Source: Calothrix membranacea FACHB-236 (GTDB taxonomy: Bacteria > Cyanobacteriota > Cyanobacteriia > Cyanobacteriales > Nostocaceae). From it: DNA of 34,271 bases. Below are positions 26,261 through 33,603 of the stretch, one piece after another. Location of the stretch: positions 1-34,271 of the forward strand of contig NZ_JACJPX010000083.1 in NCBI RefSeq assembly GCF_014696315.1, written 5' to 3'. A program made the translations under genes and the position numbers. The stretch's first letter is position 1. Every line of letters starts with the position of its first letter. The notes beneath the pieces are model-generated. The model did no database searches, had not been told where the DNA came from, and saw only the letters and a program-made list of their open reading frames with translations.

Positions 26261-26436
26261 CTAGGTTCCCAACACGTCTAAACAAATACGCCGTTGGCTT
26301 TAGCGTCTGCTTACCTTCGGCGTTTGTTTTTTACCTTTTTTTCAGTGGCGCATTCTTAAATCAGCGTCATACACAAACCCAAGAATTGAATTTAGGCGAA
26401 CTTACAAACACTATTGACTTAAGCCATGAATATTGA
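26257..26436 (+). CDS. 59-residue single-TM protein
   Basis: ATGA overlap with the previous stop gives coupling. The product begins MTRFPTRLNKYAVGFSVCLP and has one transmembrane segment (residues 12-34) after a basic N-terminus, then a polar tail. No family is recognised. It overlaps the next gene by 11 bases. Confidence 0.55.
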   Translation: MTRFPTRLNKYAVGFSVCLPSAFVFYLFFSGAFLNQRHTQTQELNLGELTNTIDLSHEY

Positions 26437-26596
26437 TGAATTTTCACAGGAATTAGAACGAATTACGAACCAACTTCAACAACTAAAGAACGAATACCCA
26501 GAACTTTGGGAGGAAGCAAATACGATATCGCTTGAATGTAGCGATTGCACCTTGCAAGATGCCTTATCAGCCTTAAGAAGTGCCACTAGAGGGTAA
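26426..26596 (+). CDS. 56-residue acidic helical protein
   Basis: A short, acidic, probably coiled-coil protein (MNIDEFSQELERITNQLQQL, then KNEYPELWEEANTISLE). It overlaps the end of the single-TM ORF, and its stop lies two bases before the next ATG. It is too short for a family call, but the tight packing argues it is real. Confidence 0.55.
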   Translation: MNIDEFSQELERITNQLQQLKNEYPELWEEANTISLECSDCTLQDALSALRSATRG

Positions 26597-26598
26597 GC

Positions 26599-26865
26599 AT
26601 GAACCAACTGCAACTACTAAACGACTGCACCCTCTTAAGTACTACCAAAACCTACCAAATAGAGGGTATTTTGTGCCGCTATCTCTACAGCACAGGGACA
26701 ATTAAAGCGCCTCAATATCATTTTGAAGCACTACCAGGGCAACGAAGACAAGCACAAATCACACTCAATCGGCAAAAGGTATACACCAGGTGCTACGAAG
26801 TGCCGGGGCTACCGCCCAGAAAGGTGCAAGTCAATTCAAACCACGTTCAATTGTTATTGTTTTAG
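26599..26865 (+). CDS. Unrecognised 88-residue protein
   Basis: It starts with GAGGG close upstream. It is probably beta-rich (YQIEGILCRYLYSTGTIKAP, then RKVQVNSNHVQLLLF). The charge is basic, so nucleic-acid binding is possible but unproven. It is followed by AGGAG and the next small membrane gene. Confidence 0.6.
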   Translation: MNQLQLLNDCTLLSTTKTYQIEGILCRYLYSTGTIKAPQYHFEALPGQRRQAQITLNRQKVYTRCYEVPGLPPRKVQVNSNHVQLLLF

Positions 26866-26873
26866 GAGTCAAA

Positions 26874-27041
26874 ATGAAAGCTTCAAAATTGCCACAAACC
26901 AAGCGCCCCAACTTCATTCTTGCTTTTTTCTTCGCTGGATTCACGATCGCGGCTTTAGGCGTTGCATTCCCTCAAGCGTTCCATGTTGAAGGTGCCCCTG
27001 ATTCAGCCAGGGCACAAACACAAACACAGAGCGAGAATTAA
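26874..27041 (+). CDS. 55-residue single-TM protein
   Basis: ATG at 26874 is preceded by TAGGAG. The product has a basic N-terminus (MKASKLPQTKRPN), one hydrophobic segment (FILAFFFAGFTIAALGVAF) and a polar tail. The size and layout resemble pilin-like or filamentous-phage coat subunits, but so do many small membrane proteins. No cleavage site is certain. Confidence 0.6.
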   Translation: MKASKLPQTKRPNFILAFFFAGFTIAALGVAFPQAFHVEGAPDSARAQTQTQSEN

Positions 27042-27046
27042 AAAAA

Positions 27047-27075
27047 CTTAGGCTATGTAGAAAGCCTAGCCTAAG
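27047..27075. terminator. Perfect 9-bp hairpin
   Basis: CTTAGGCTA (27047-27055) and TAGCCTAAG (27067-27075) pair exactly across 11 bases. An A-run precedes it and AAAAAAA follows, so it reads as a terminator only on the minus strand. On the plus strand it may set relative expression of the next gene. Confidence 0.5.
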
Positions 27076-27109
27076 ACCTCAAAAAAACAGTTACTTAAAT
27101 TTTACTACC

Positions 27110-27586
27110 ATGCTGAAAAAATTAAGAAAAGACCCAGTCTCATTGGTGCTTCTGGCTGTTATTGGTGGAAGCTTATTTTTAAGCCAAGGCAACGTTTCGG
27201 AAACCATGACAAGCCTTGGAGATGCAAAAAAGATGATGGTTGCATCAACTGCAAAAAATAACGAGATGCTAGCCGGACAACAATCTGATAAAAACCAATC
27301 TGCGATCGCAGAACAGCGGTACAAGGACGGGTGTTTAATCCTCCTCTACAAAGGGCAAATGGCAGCAATCGCGCAAGGACGGCCAGTCTACGACCCTCTA
27401 ACAAAATTTCCATTGCCAAAAGGTACACAGGTTTGTGATGGATACGGTACAACCGCGAGGCTTGAACCAAGGGATTTTGACGGCGACGGCGTATTTATCC
27501 CGGTGATTACACAAGAAGCCTTCACGGGCAATAAAGAGGTGATTGACAACGCCTTAACAAACAACAAACGCGCATTTTACCAATAA
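27110..27586 (+). CDS. 158-residue single-TM extracytoplasmic protein
   Basis: One transmembrane segment (residues about 10-25) follows a basic N-terminus. The rest lies outside the membrane. Two cysteines (75 and 109) could form a disulfide, and a DFDGDG motif (122-127) resembles a calcium-binding loop. No family is recognised. It fits a minor pilus or surface component, by inference only. The next gene begins 13 bases later. Confidence 0.6.
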   Translation: MLKKLRKDPVSLVLLAVIGGSLFLSQGNVSETMTSLGDAKKMMVASTAKNNEMLAGQQSDKNQSAIAEQRYKDGCLILLYKGQMAAIAQGRPVYDPLTKFPLPKGTQVCDGYGTTARLEPRDFDGDGVFIPVITQEAFTGNKEVIDNALTNNKRAFYQ

Positions 27587-27598
27587 CGAGACACTAAA

Positions 27599-28282
27599 AT
27601 GACTACGACTAAGAAACCAAAAACAGCAGCTAACTTCAGATTCGGAACATATTTTATTACTTTCATTTGGTGTTGCGGAGTGCTTCTAATCTGTTGGTTC
27701 GCGTACTTGAACGTAAGCCCATACGCCCTGATAGCCAAGACATTGGGCGGAAAGGTAATCGACTCAGCCTTTATTGAAATGATGTCAAACCTCCCCTTGA
27801 TAGGGGTGATAGTGAAAGCAATTGGTGGTGCCTCTCACTGGTTAATCGGCTTTGTGGCATGGGCAATCATCCAAACTATAGAGTGTTACCCACTCTTTCT
27901 AAAGCACCACAGAGGCTATTTAAAGGCGGTTCTAGATGAGGTTTCGTCTGATACTCAATACGCAGTGAGCGAACGCGAAGACCCATCTATCAAAGCATTA
28001 AAGAAGTGGTTTAATGCTTTCCCCTTACTATCCATCCGGGGCGCTAGAAATGCCGCCAACTTCACTTATGTGATTGATTTGTTTGTCTGCCTCAGCATCT
28101 ACCCCCCAATTGACGGCGGCGGACTTAAGTTTTTGTTCATCCTGCTTACAGGACAATTTCAGCTTATCGATTGGGCGAATGTTTGCTTCCTCGTGGTTAC
28201 TCTTTTTGCAGTAGAGGTACTGTTGAAACTTCTCTTCCAATGGGCGCAAACAATCAGGTATTTAAAGAAAGCCGCTAGCTAA
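27599..28282 (+). CDS. Polytopic (about 4-TM) membrane protein
   Basis: A 227-residue protein with hydrophobic helices near residues 16-40, 60-85 (partial), 155-180 and 190-215. It has a central charged loop (KAVLDEVSSDTQYAVSEREDPSIKAL). I do not recognise the family. A terminator hairpin follows, so the ATPase downstream is probably a separate or read-through unit. Confidence 0.6.
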   Translation: MTTTKKPKTAANFRFGTYFITFIWCCGVLLICWFAYLNVSPYALIAKTLGGKVIDSAFIEMMSNLPLIGVIVKAIGGASHWLIGFVAWAIIQTIECYPLFLKHHRGYLKAVLDEVSSDTQYAVSEREDPSIKALKKWFNAFPLLSIRGARNAANFTYVIDLFVCLSIYPPIDGGGLKFLFILLTGQFQLIDWANVCFLVVTLFAVEVLLKLLFQWAQTIRYLKKAAS

Positions 28283-28290
28283 GTAAACAC

Positions 28291-28322
28291 AAAGCCGCAG
28301 AGACAGGACATCTTGCGGCTTT
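28291..28322 (+). terminator. Terminator hairpin
   Basis: AAAGCCGCA (28291-28299) pairs with TGCGGCTTT (28314-28322), followed by GACTTT. The stem is GC-rich; the T-run is weak, so termination is probably partial. Confidence 0.55.
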
Positions 28323-28351
28323 GACTTTATGAATTATTAGGAGATTATAAC

Positions 28352-29812
28352 ATGACTAGCTTCAAACCAGCGAAAAACAAAACCCCTAGCGAATGGGAAG
28401 ACACAGCTACGGGAGAGTTGAAAGGAGAGAATAATCAATTCCTACTCGCGGCAGCAGTCGGCGCTGGACTACTTCTGTCCGCCACTGTAAGCCCTATTAC
28501 AGGCATCGCCACTGGTGCATTACTATTCTGGAAATCAATTAAAGGGACGAAGGAATTTAACCGCAAAGAGGCAGCGATCCAAGAATACGGATGTATTGCT
28601 CCATTTTTGACTGGTGATGACTTCCGTGATTATGTTGCCCAACTCGGTGAAGAAGAAGTTCAAAAGCAGATTGATTGGGCTACTGAGCGAGAGTATGAAC
28701 TGACAGATTCAGCCGAAGAATTTACCCGAAAACTACAACCGCAAAAAGCTTTACCTGTATCGGTATCGGTGGGCGAACGCATTCAGCAAGCAGTATCAGC
28801 AATTCGAGGAACTACCGCGATGTTGCAACCGCAAGAAAGCAGGGGTGATGATTTGATTAATGCGATGTCTGAACGCATCAGAAACACGCTGATAATCGGG
28901 GCACAGGGCAGCGGAAAAGGACTGACGGTAAGCAATGCTTTAGACGCTGTAAAAGCCAAGAACCCTGACACTACAATTTTCTATGTTGATCCTAAGAATG
29001 ATGAAAAAGAAACAGGATATTTTGATGGCAGAGTAGACATTTTAAGACGGATTAAGGGGCTTGAAAAAAGTCCTTCCGCTGTAGTGGAATGGTTCAAAGC
29101 CGCTGTTAAAGAATTTCAATCTGTACCAGGCAAGAAGCTATTAGTTTTAGATGAGGCTACTTTCTTATCTACCCTTATGAAAAATGAGGGCGAAGGTAAT
29201 TGGTTTAAGTCTTTGATTGTTGGCTTGGTTTCAGTTGGTGATAGCGCTGGTTGGAATATTTGGATTGTTTGCTTGAATCCGAATACTGATGACATTGGTA
29301 TTAGTGGAGGCTTGCGATCGCAGTTAATGCCATTAGCTTTAATTACTGCTGATTCACTGGCTACTTATACAGCCTTGATTGCTACTCAATGGCTACCGAA
29401 GGACAAGAAATTACCATCAGAAAGGATTCAAGAATTGTGCAATGATTCAGGGATAAACAGATGCTATTACTACGGCAAGTTTAACGCTTGGAACCCATTG
29501 CCAAAGATGCAAAACTTCTCAGGCTATGATCGCGATTCGAGAAAGTATTTAGAAGGTTCACTGTCCAAGTCTGATGATTTAATTCGAGATTCAATCACTA
29601 TGGATAGTGAACCTAAATTATCGGAAATAGCGCAAACTATTCTAGATATCATCAAGTCTGGAAATCCCCCGACTAGCTTTGAAAGTGTTAGAAAATCGCG
29701 CAAATGGGGGGATGATAAACCGACTCGTGAAGATATTAGGCAGGGGATAAATGAATTAATTTCAAGCGAGTTTATAGAGGGGGACGAGGAGGAAGGGTAT
29801 AAGGTTGTCTAG
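28352..29812 (+). CDS. FtsK/HerA/TraD-like P-loop ATPase
   Basis: A 486-residue ATPase preceded by GGAG. One or two N-terminal membrane helices lie at about residues 29-62. The P-loop is IIGAQGSGKGLT (181-192), and Walker B is KKLLVLDEAT (261-270, Asp267 and Glu268). A later WNIWIVCLNPNTDD segment fits the sensor strand of additional-strand ATPases such as FtsK/HerA and TraD-type couplers. The C-terminal 70 residues (EIAQTILDIIKSGNPPTSFE) look like a winged helix. The usual Ser/Thr after the P-loop lysine is Gly190, which is atypical. Moving DNA or phage assembly are possible roles. Confidence 0.7.
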   Translation: MTSFKPAKNKTPSEWEDTATGELKGENNQFLLAAAVGAGLLLSATVSPITGIATGALLFWKSIKGTKEFNRKEAAIQEYGCIAPFLTGDDFRDYVAQLGEEEVQKQIDWATEREYELTDSAEEFTRKLQPQKALPVSVSVGERIQQAVSAIRGTTAMLQPQESRGDDLINAMSERIRNTLIIGAQGSGKGLTVSNALDAVKAKNPDTTIFYVDPKNDEKETGYFDGRVDILRRIKGLEKSPSAVVEWFKAAVKEFQSVPGKKLLVLDEATFLSTLMKNEGEGNWFKSLIVGLVSVGDSAGWNIWIVCLNPNTDDIGISGGLRSQLMPLALITADSLATYTALIATQWLPKDKKLPSERIQELCNDSGINRCYYYGKFNAWNPLPKMQNFSGYDRDSRKYLEGSLSKSDDLIRDSITMDSEPKLSEIAQTILDIIKSGNPPTSFESVRKSRKWGDDKPTREDIRQGINELISSEFIEGDEEEGYKVV

Positions 29813-29817
29813 ATTCT

Positions 29818-29973
29818 GGGAACACGGGAACGGGAACAAAAAACACCTGTTCCCGGTGTGTTCCCGCCGTCTGTTCCCGTTCCCAGGAACGTGGGAACAC
29901 CTTATATATCAATGTTCCTGGCGTTCCTGCCTCCGTTCCAGTGTTCCCGCCTTGTTCCCGGTGTGTTCCCGCC
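29818..29973. repeat. Dense GTTCC/GGAAC cluster
   Basis: Fifteen GTTCC or GGAAC motifs occur in about 155 bp just after the ATPase gene: five GGAAC and ten GTTCC on the plus strand, mostly GTTCCC/GGGAAC. A 21-bp stretch is exactly repeated at 29848-29868 and 29953-29973. Positions 29879-29898 form an inverted arrangement (GTTCCC...GGGAAC). This resembles an iteron or partition-type protein binding array. An ORF through it (29805-29996) is not credible. Confidence 0.75.
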
Positions 29974-30103
29974 CTGTCCGTCTTAAATCTAGATAATTAC
30001 TATTAGAAGTTTTTTGTTTTTAGTAATGTAAATAATTAATAAAATATGGTTACTAATCGCTGTTGTAAATATAGACTCAGTTTTTAGTATCAGGTAAAGA
30101 CAA

Positions 30104-30319
30104 ATGGATAATAGAGGTTTATTCTGGTGCGACGGCACAATGTTTCATAAGGTTTATAATTTGTCTCCAGTTCCGCGCATAGGTGAAAAGGTTTCGATAA
30201 AAACAAAAAGTTACTTAGTAAAAGATATTAATTATCTATACATAGACACGGAATCTACCAGCGAAGTAGACGGACAGATTGATATAGACATTTACTTAGA
30301 AAACTTAAGACCTAAATAA
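30104..30319 (+). CDS. Unrecognised 71-residue protein
   Basis: ATG is preceded by AGGTAAAG. The product is probably beta-rich (GTMFHKVYNLSPVPRIGEKV then KSYLVKDINYLYIDTES) with an acidic tail. It is unrecognised. The stop codon overlaps the start of a very strong terminator, supporting a real gene end. Confidence 0.55.
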   Translation: MDNRGLFWCDGTMFHKVYNLSPVPRIGEKVSIKTKSYLVKDINYLYIDTESTSEVDGQIDIDIYLENLRPK

Positions 30320-30363
30320 AAAACAACCCCTCTTAGACCTGAGTTTAAGAGGGGTTGTTTTTT
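30318..30363. terminator. Strong bidirectional terminator
   Basis: An 18-bp perfect stem: AAAAAACAACCCCTCTTA (30318-30335) with TAAGAGGGGTTGTTTTTT (30346-30363). Both strands end in a T6 run. It ends the 71-residue gene and the convergent RHH fragment. Confidence 0.85.
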
Positions 30364-30523
30364 ATTTCTCTGTCTCTTCTTTTTTCTTGGCTTCGGCTAT
30401 TAATTCTTGAAGCCAGATCGTGTACCCTGGTTTTGCTTTTAACCATTCGTATAATTCGGGTTCTAATTTAAAATTAATTTGTTTTTTCGCGCTACCACTA
30501 GGGATAAATTTCCCGGATTTGAT
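30362..30523 (-). pseudogene. Truncated RHH gene without start codon
   Basis: The minus strand reads ...SAKKQINFKLEPELYEWLKA, then KPGYTIWLQELIAEAKKKEE and a stop at 30362-30364. It is a clear ribbon-helix-helix pattern. The frame is closed by a stop at 30524-30526 and offers no ATG, GTG or TTG. A GTG in the +1 frame just upstream joins it only by a -1 slip at A-AAA-AAC. A 5' truncation is the simplest reading. Confidence 0.5.
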
Positions 30524-30738
30524 TCAAAAAGCAAAGCCAATCTGCTTTACTACGGCGGTGAATTTATTAGGGGTGCTGAGAGCGTCGGGCTTTGAATTAA
30601 AAGATTTCGCATAAAACAGGTTTTTTAAGGCGCACTTTGGGATTGTGCGCCCTATCTATTGTCCAGAATATAAGTGCAAAATGCAATTTGGATTCTACAA
30701 AACTTTAAGATATTTGACACTCGATAGGATTCTGTAAT

Positions 30739-31923
30739 CTACGTCAGGGTTTGCTCTTTTAGGCTTTCGCCTAAAAGAGTAGTGACCCCGACTCCTACAG
30801 CGTTACTTTGCCTGTGCCCCAAGCTAGCTTGTCTAGCAAGATTTAAAATATTAATTGCTGCATTTTGATCTCTATGCAACCTGCACCCACAACTACAAAC
30901 ATGGGTGCGAGTTGATAGAGATTTTTTCACAATTACACCACAGTTTGAACATTTTTGTGATGTGTAATGCGGTGCTACAGCAATGGCTGTCCGTCCAAAT
31001 TTACTAGCAAAATACTCAAGCCATCGCCTAAAATTTGACCAACTGACATCAGCAATTGACTTAGCCAAACAATGGTTTTTAAGTAAGTTACGCACTGGCA
31101 GGTTTTCATAGGCTACTAAGTCGTTAGACTTGCACACGTTACGCGCAATTCTCTTTGCGTGTTCATTCCGTTGCCTACTTATTCTCAAGTGCTTTCTAGC
31201 AAATATAGCCCCAGCCCTTTTACGTCCCGAAGATCCTTTTTTCTTTTTACGAATGCGTCTTTTGGCGTGTTTTAGTGATAGCTCTGCCTTTCTAAGAAAT
31301 CTAGGATTCGGCTCATGATATCCATTAGAATCGGTGTAAAAACTCTCAAGTCCGACATCCAAGCCAATTTCATTACCTGTCAATGGTTGAATTTCTTTAA
31401 CTTCAACATCAATGCAAAACTGACAGTAATAACCATCGGCGCGCCGTACCAATCTAACACGCTTAATTGATTCAACAGGGTAGGTTTGGATATCCCATTT
31501 ACCCAACAATTTCAAATCTCCAATTCCCGTATCATCTCTAAAATTAATCCGTCTTTTCGTCGGGTTTAGCTTCCATCCAGAGGTTTTGTACTCAACAGAT
31601 CGGTTATTCTTCTGAAATATTGGGTATCCTTTTTTACCTGATATCTTATTTTTGCAATTCCTGTAAAATCTTGATATCGCCACCCACGCTCTGTCCGCCG
31701 AAGCCTGTGCTGCCCTGGAATTTAAATTAGCCGCAAAATTAAATTCGTTGCGTAGCACCGTTGAATACTTGTTAAGCGCAAACCTATCAATTTTTGCTTC
31801 TCTTGGCGCATCCATCCAATGTCTCAGACATTTGTTTCTGATGAATTGAGTAATTTTGATGGCTTCCTCAATAGCTAAATATTGAAGTTTCTTGGCTTTA
31901 ACTTTGTACTCTAGGACTAGCAC
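30739..31923 (-). CDS. tnpB: TnpB, IS200/IS605-family RNA-guided nuclease
   Basis: A 394-residue TnpB, the RNA-guided nuclease linked with IS200/IS605 elements. The RuvC residues are Asp189 (GLDVGLESF), Glu273 (AYENLP) and Asp352 (HRDQNAA). The zinc finger is KCSNCG (325-328) with CSCGC (343-347). The N-terminal region (EEAIKITQFIRNKCLRHWMD) is typical. All catalytic residues are present, so it is probably active. No TnpA transposase is in the window. The start is GTG at 31923. A perfect GAAA-loop hairpin lies in the last codons. Confidence 0.9.
   Translation of the reverse strand: MLVLEYKVKAKKLQYLAIEEAIKITQFIRNKCLRHWMDAPREAKIDRFALNKYSTVLRNEFNFAANLNSRAAQASADRAWVAISRFYRNCKNKISGKKGYPIFQKNNRSVEYKTSGWKLNPTKRRINFRDDTGIGDLKLLGKWDIQTYPVESIKRVRLVRRADGYYCQFCIDVEVKEIQPLTGNEIGLDVGLESFYTDSNGYHEPNPRFLRKAELSLKHAKRRIRKKKKGSSGRKRAGAIFARKHLRISRQRNEHAKRIARNVCKSNDLVAYENLPVRNLLKNHCLAKSIADVSWSNFRRWLEYFASKFGRTAIAVAPHYTSQKCSNCGVIVKKSLSTRTHVCSCGCRLHRDQNAAINILNLARQASLGHRQSNAVGVGVTTLLGESLKEQTLT
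30754..30779 (-). ncRNA. Hairpin at tnpB end, possible omega RNA part
   Basis: On the minus strand CTCTTTTAGGC and GCCTAAAAGAG form an 11-bp perfect stem with a GAAA tetraloop, inside the last codons of tnpB. TnpB guide RNAs (omega RNAs) come from the 3' part of tnpB plus the element's right end, so this could be one of their stems. The extent and right boundary of the element (below 30739) are unclear. Confidence 0.4.
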
Positions 31924-32082
31924 CCTGAATCACCCCCCGCTTGTGTCCACAAGCCCATAGTATCCGCTTTGAGAATGCCGCCCCTCGGTATTCTTACAGA
32001 CAAAATGAAAATGGCGTAGATATTGGGAACGCGGACATTTCTGCAAATTTCAAACTCTAACGCATCTTTTATGTTCGTCGGG
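31924..32082. other. Left flank of tnpB with two hairpins
   Basis: GCTTGT (31939-31944) / ACAAGC (31949-31954), and AGAATGCCG / CGGTATTCT (about 31972-31995), both just upstream of tnpB. They may be the left-end hairpins of the IS200/IS605 element. No gene is seen. Confidence 0.4.
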
Positions 32083-32089
32083 GTGATTT

Positions 32090-32218
32090 TTGAAATGGTT
32101 GTATTTCCTTCACTATGATCTAAATTTCCAGAGATATAAGAAAGAAGCCGCGACGAACGGTGTTATTAATTTGGGGAATGGCGCTCGTATTGAGTTTCTA
32201 AATTCGATTCCGGCGTAA
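32090..32218 (+). pseudogene. Possible gene fragment
   Basis: A 42-codon open frame ends ...RYKKEAATNGVINLGNGARI then EFLNSIPA and a stop. The composition looks like coding sequence, and the NGARIEFL pattern is reminiscent of phage terminase ATPase segments, but this is weak. The only starts are TTG. It may be a phage-gene remnant. Confidence 0.25.
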
Positions 32219-32340
32219 AATTTTTTAAAAATTTTTGGAGGGGTGCGTTTAATTAGGGCGACCCCTCCTTTCGGGACTCCCCCCTGCCCTAAGTAAGTAC
32301 AGGTAAGAGATGTTACAATATAAGGATGATCCATTATTTT

Positions 32341-32381
32341 AAACCCTCTCCTAGTAAGCGTTCCAAGCTAGGAGAGGGTTT
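32341..32381 (+). terminator. Strong intrinsic terminator
   Basis: AAACCCTCTCCTAG (32341-32354) pairs perfectly with CTAGGAGAGGGTTT (32368-32381), followed by TTTTGTTTT. A TACAAT box lies upstream at about 32315. A very short transcript could be made here. Confidence 0.75.
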
Positions 32382-32482
32382 TTGTTTTGGATGAATTTTA
32401 ACTCGCGGGAGTGAGCGTCAAGTATCCCCCCCGCCTCTGTATTGACCCTGCCTTCTCTCGACCCCTCCCCCCCCTACCTAGC

Positions 32483-32569
32483 CTAAGTAAGTAAACCATC
32501 CTGACGTAACTTAGCTAACACGGCTTCGCGGACATATTCACTTCTATTCGGTAGCGATCGCAATATCAC
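32483..32569 (-). pseudogene. Truncated RHH antitoxin-like tail
   Basis: The minus strand reads ILRSLPNRSEYVREAVLAKL and RQDGLLT, the second and third helices of a ribbon-helix-helix protein (SEYVREAVLAKL is typical). The frame is closed by a stop just upstream; only a GTG start within the motif is possible. The beta strand and first helix are missing, so it is a remnant. Confidence 0.45.
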
Positions 32570-32570
32570 A

Positions 32571-32735
32571 TCTGCGTCCTATCCCGGTGATTTCCTCCGA
32601 ATCGAATTAGATCAGCACTACTCCAGTGCTGGCTGCGGTGCATGGGAAGTTGCGGTGGAACTTCTACCACTAGCCTTAACTCAAGATGTGGCTTACGCCA
32701 AGGTTTACGACGAACTTTTAGACACTGCTGCCTAA
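32571..32735 (+). pseudogene. 3' remnant of an unidentified gene
   Basis: The plus-strand frame reads SYPGDFLRIELDQHYSSAGC, then GAWEVAVELLPLALTQDVAY and AKVYDELLDTAA to a stop at 32733-32735, directly followed by a strong terminator. It looks like the true end of a gene whose 5' part is lost; no start codon is present. The frame continues upstream to about 32497 across the RHH remnant, which marks the junction. Confidence 0.4.
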
Positions 32736-32744
32736 GCACTATCT

Positions 32745-32773
32745 AAACTCCAGAGTAAATCTGGAGTTTTTTT
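32745..32773 (+). terminator. Intrinsic terminator
   Basis: AAACTCCAGA (32745-32754) pairs with TCTGGAGTTT (32760-32769), followed by TTTT. It ends the fragment at 32735. Confidence 0.75.
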
Positions 32774-32856
32774 AGGCGGATACTTTGTATGCTTAATATT
32801 AGGTAATCAAAGTATTTGCCTAAAACTGAGGGTACGGACATAACCCGAATAATTTT

Positions 32857-32892
32857 AAAGCCCTCTCTAGGCGATTCTGGAGAGGGCTTTTT
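32857..32892. terminator. Terminator between convergent units
   Basis: AAAGCCCTCTC (32857-32867) pairs with GAGAGGGCTTT (32880-32890), then TT. On the minus strand A/T sequence also follows. It can serve the serine recombinase gene (ends 32929) and plus-strand transcripts. It shares the CCCTCTC core with the terminator at 32341. Confidence 0.7.
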
Positions 32893-32928
32893 AACGTCGT
32901 TGGTAGTATTAATGTTTTAGCTAAGTCT

Positions 32929-33603
32929 TTACTTTTGGTATAGTCGGTCAACCACGCGTTTCACTGACATTGCTTGCCACTGACCACCGCGCTTAGTCTT
33001 GTACCCGTTCAGGTTCAGCCAAGTGGCGATCGCCCCAAACGATTTACCAGATTTGTGATGTTTGCGAATGACTTCGGCTACCTCCAACTCATCCTGATCG
33101 GGGACTAGTTCTCCGGCTACAGCCTGTTGCCCAAAGGCAGGAGCGCCATAAGCGTACCCCCCTTTCTCTGCTTTAGCCCGTTGTCCCCCCCTAGTACGCT
33201 CATTAATAATCTCGCGTTCTAGTCTGGCAACTGCCGACATTACAGTCAGAATCATGTAACCCTGCGGTGTGGTTGTGTCAACTTGCAGATCCAATAACAC
33301 TAAAGCTTTTTTCTGTGGTTGCAACACATCGTCAACTAGTGCTAGCACATCTCTAGTGTTACGGGCTAGTCTGTCTAGCTTTGCGGCAATGATACCATCA
33401 GCTTGTTCGGAAACAAGTTTTAGAGCTTCCTGAAATTGGGGACGATGCTCGACATTTTTACCACTGCCCACTTCTTCAAAGATTTGGATCAACTCGTGAC
33501 TGAAAGCGTAGCAGTAAGCTTCAATCTTTTTGCGTTGCTCGGCAAGGCTGGTATTTTCTGCTTGCGACTGGTTGCTAACCCTTACATAACCTACCAATTT
33601 CAT
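32929..33603 (-). CDS. Serine recombinase (resolvase family)
   Basis: A 224-residue site-specific recombinase. The catalytic domain starts GYVRVSNQSQ with Ser10 as the nucleophile, and KLDRLARNTRDVL carries the conserved arginines. LEREIINERTRGG forms the start of the E helix. A C-terminal helix-turn-helix region (KSFGAIATWLNLNGYKTKRGGQW) binds DNA. Its size fits resolvases and invertases rather than large phage integrases. I chose the ATG at 33603, preceded by AAGGA, over a TTG two codons up. It could act on the inverted repeat at 33773-33831. Confidence 0.9.
   Translation of the reverse strand: MKLVGYVRVSNQSQAENTSLAEQRKKIEAYCYAFSHELIQIFEEVGSGKNVEHRPQFQEALKLVSEQADGIIAAKLDRLARNTRDVLALVDDVLQPQKKALVLLDLQVDTTTPQGYMILTVMSAVARLEREIINERTRGGQRAKAEKGGYAYGAPAFGQQAVAGELVPDQDELEVAEVIRKHHKSGKSFGAIATWLNLNGYKTKRGGQWQAMSVKRVVDRLYQK

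Noticed and set aside
29805-29996. 63-codon ORF through the GTTCC cluster
   Set aside because: It starts with TTG inside the ATPase gene end and simply reads the repeat array.
32113-32334. 73-codon minus ORF
   Set aside because: It overlaps the more protein-like plus-strand fragment and C/G-rich spacer; no ribosome site.
32327-32399. 22-codon ORF over the terminator at 32341
   Set aside because: The codons merely read the terminator stem; nothing supports translation.
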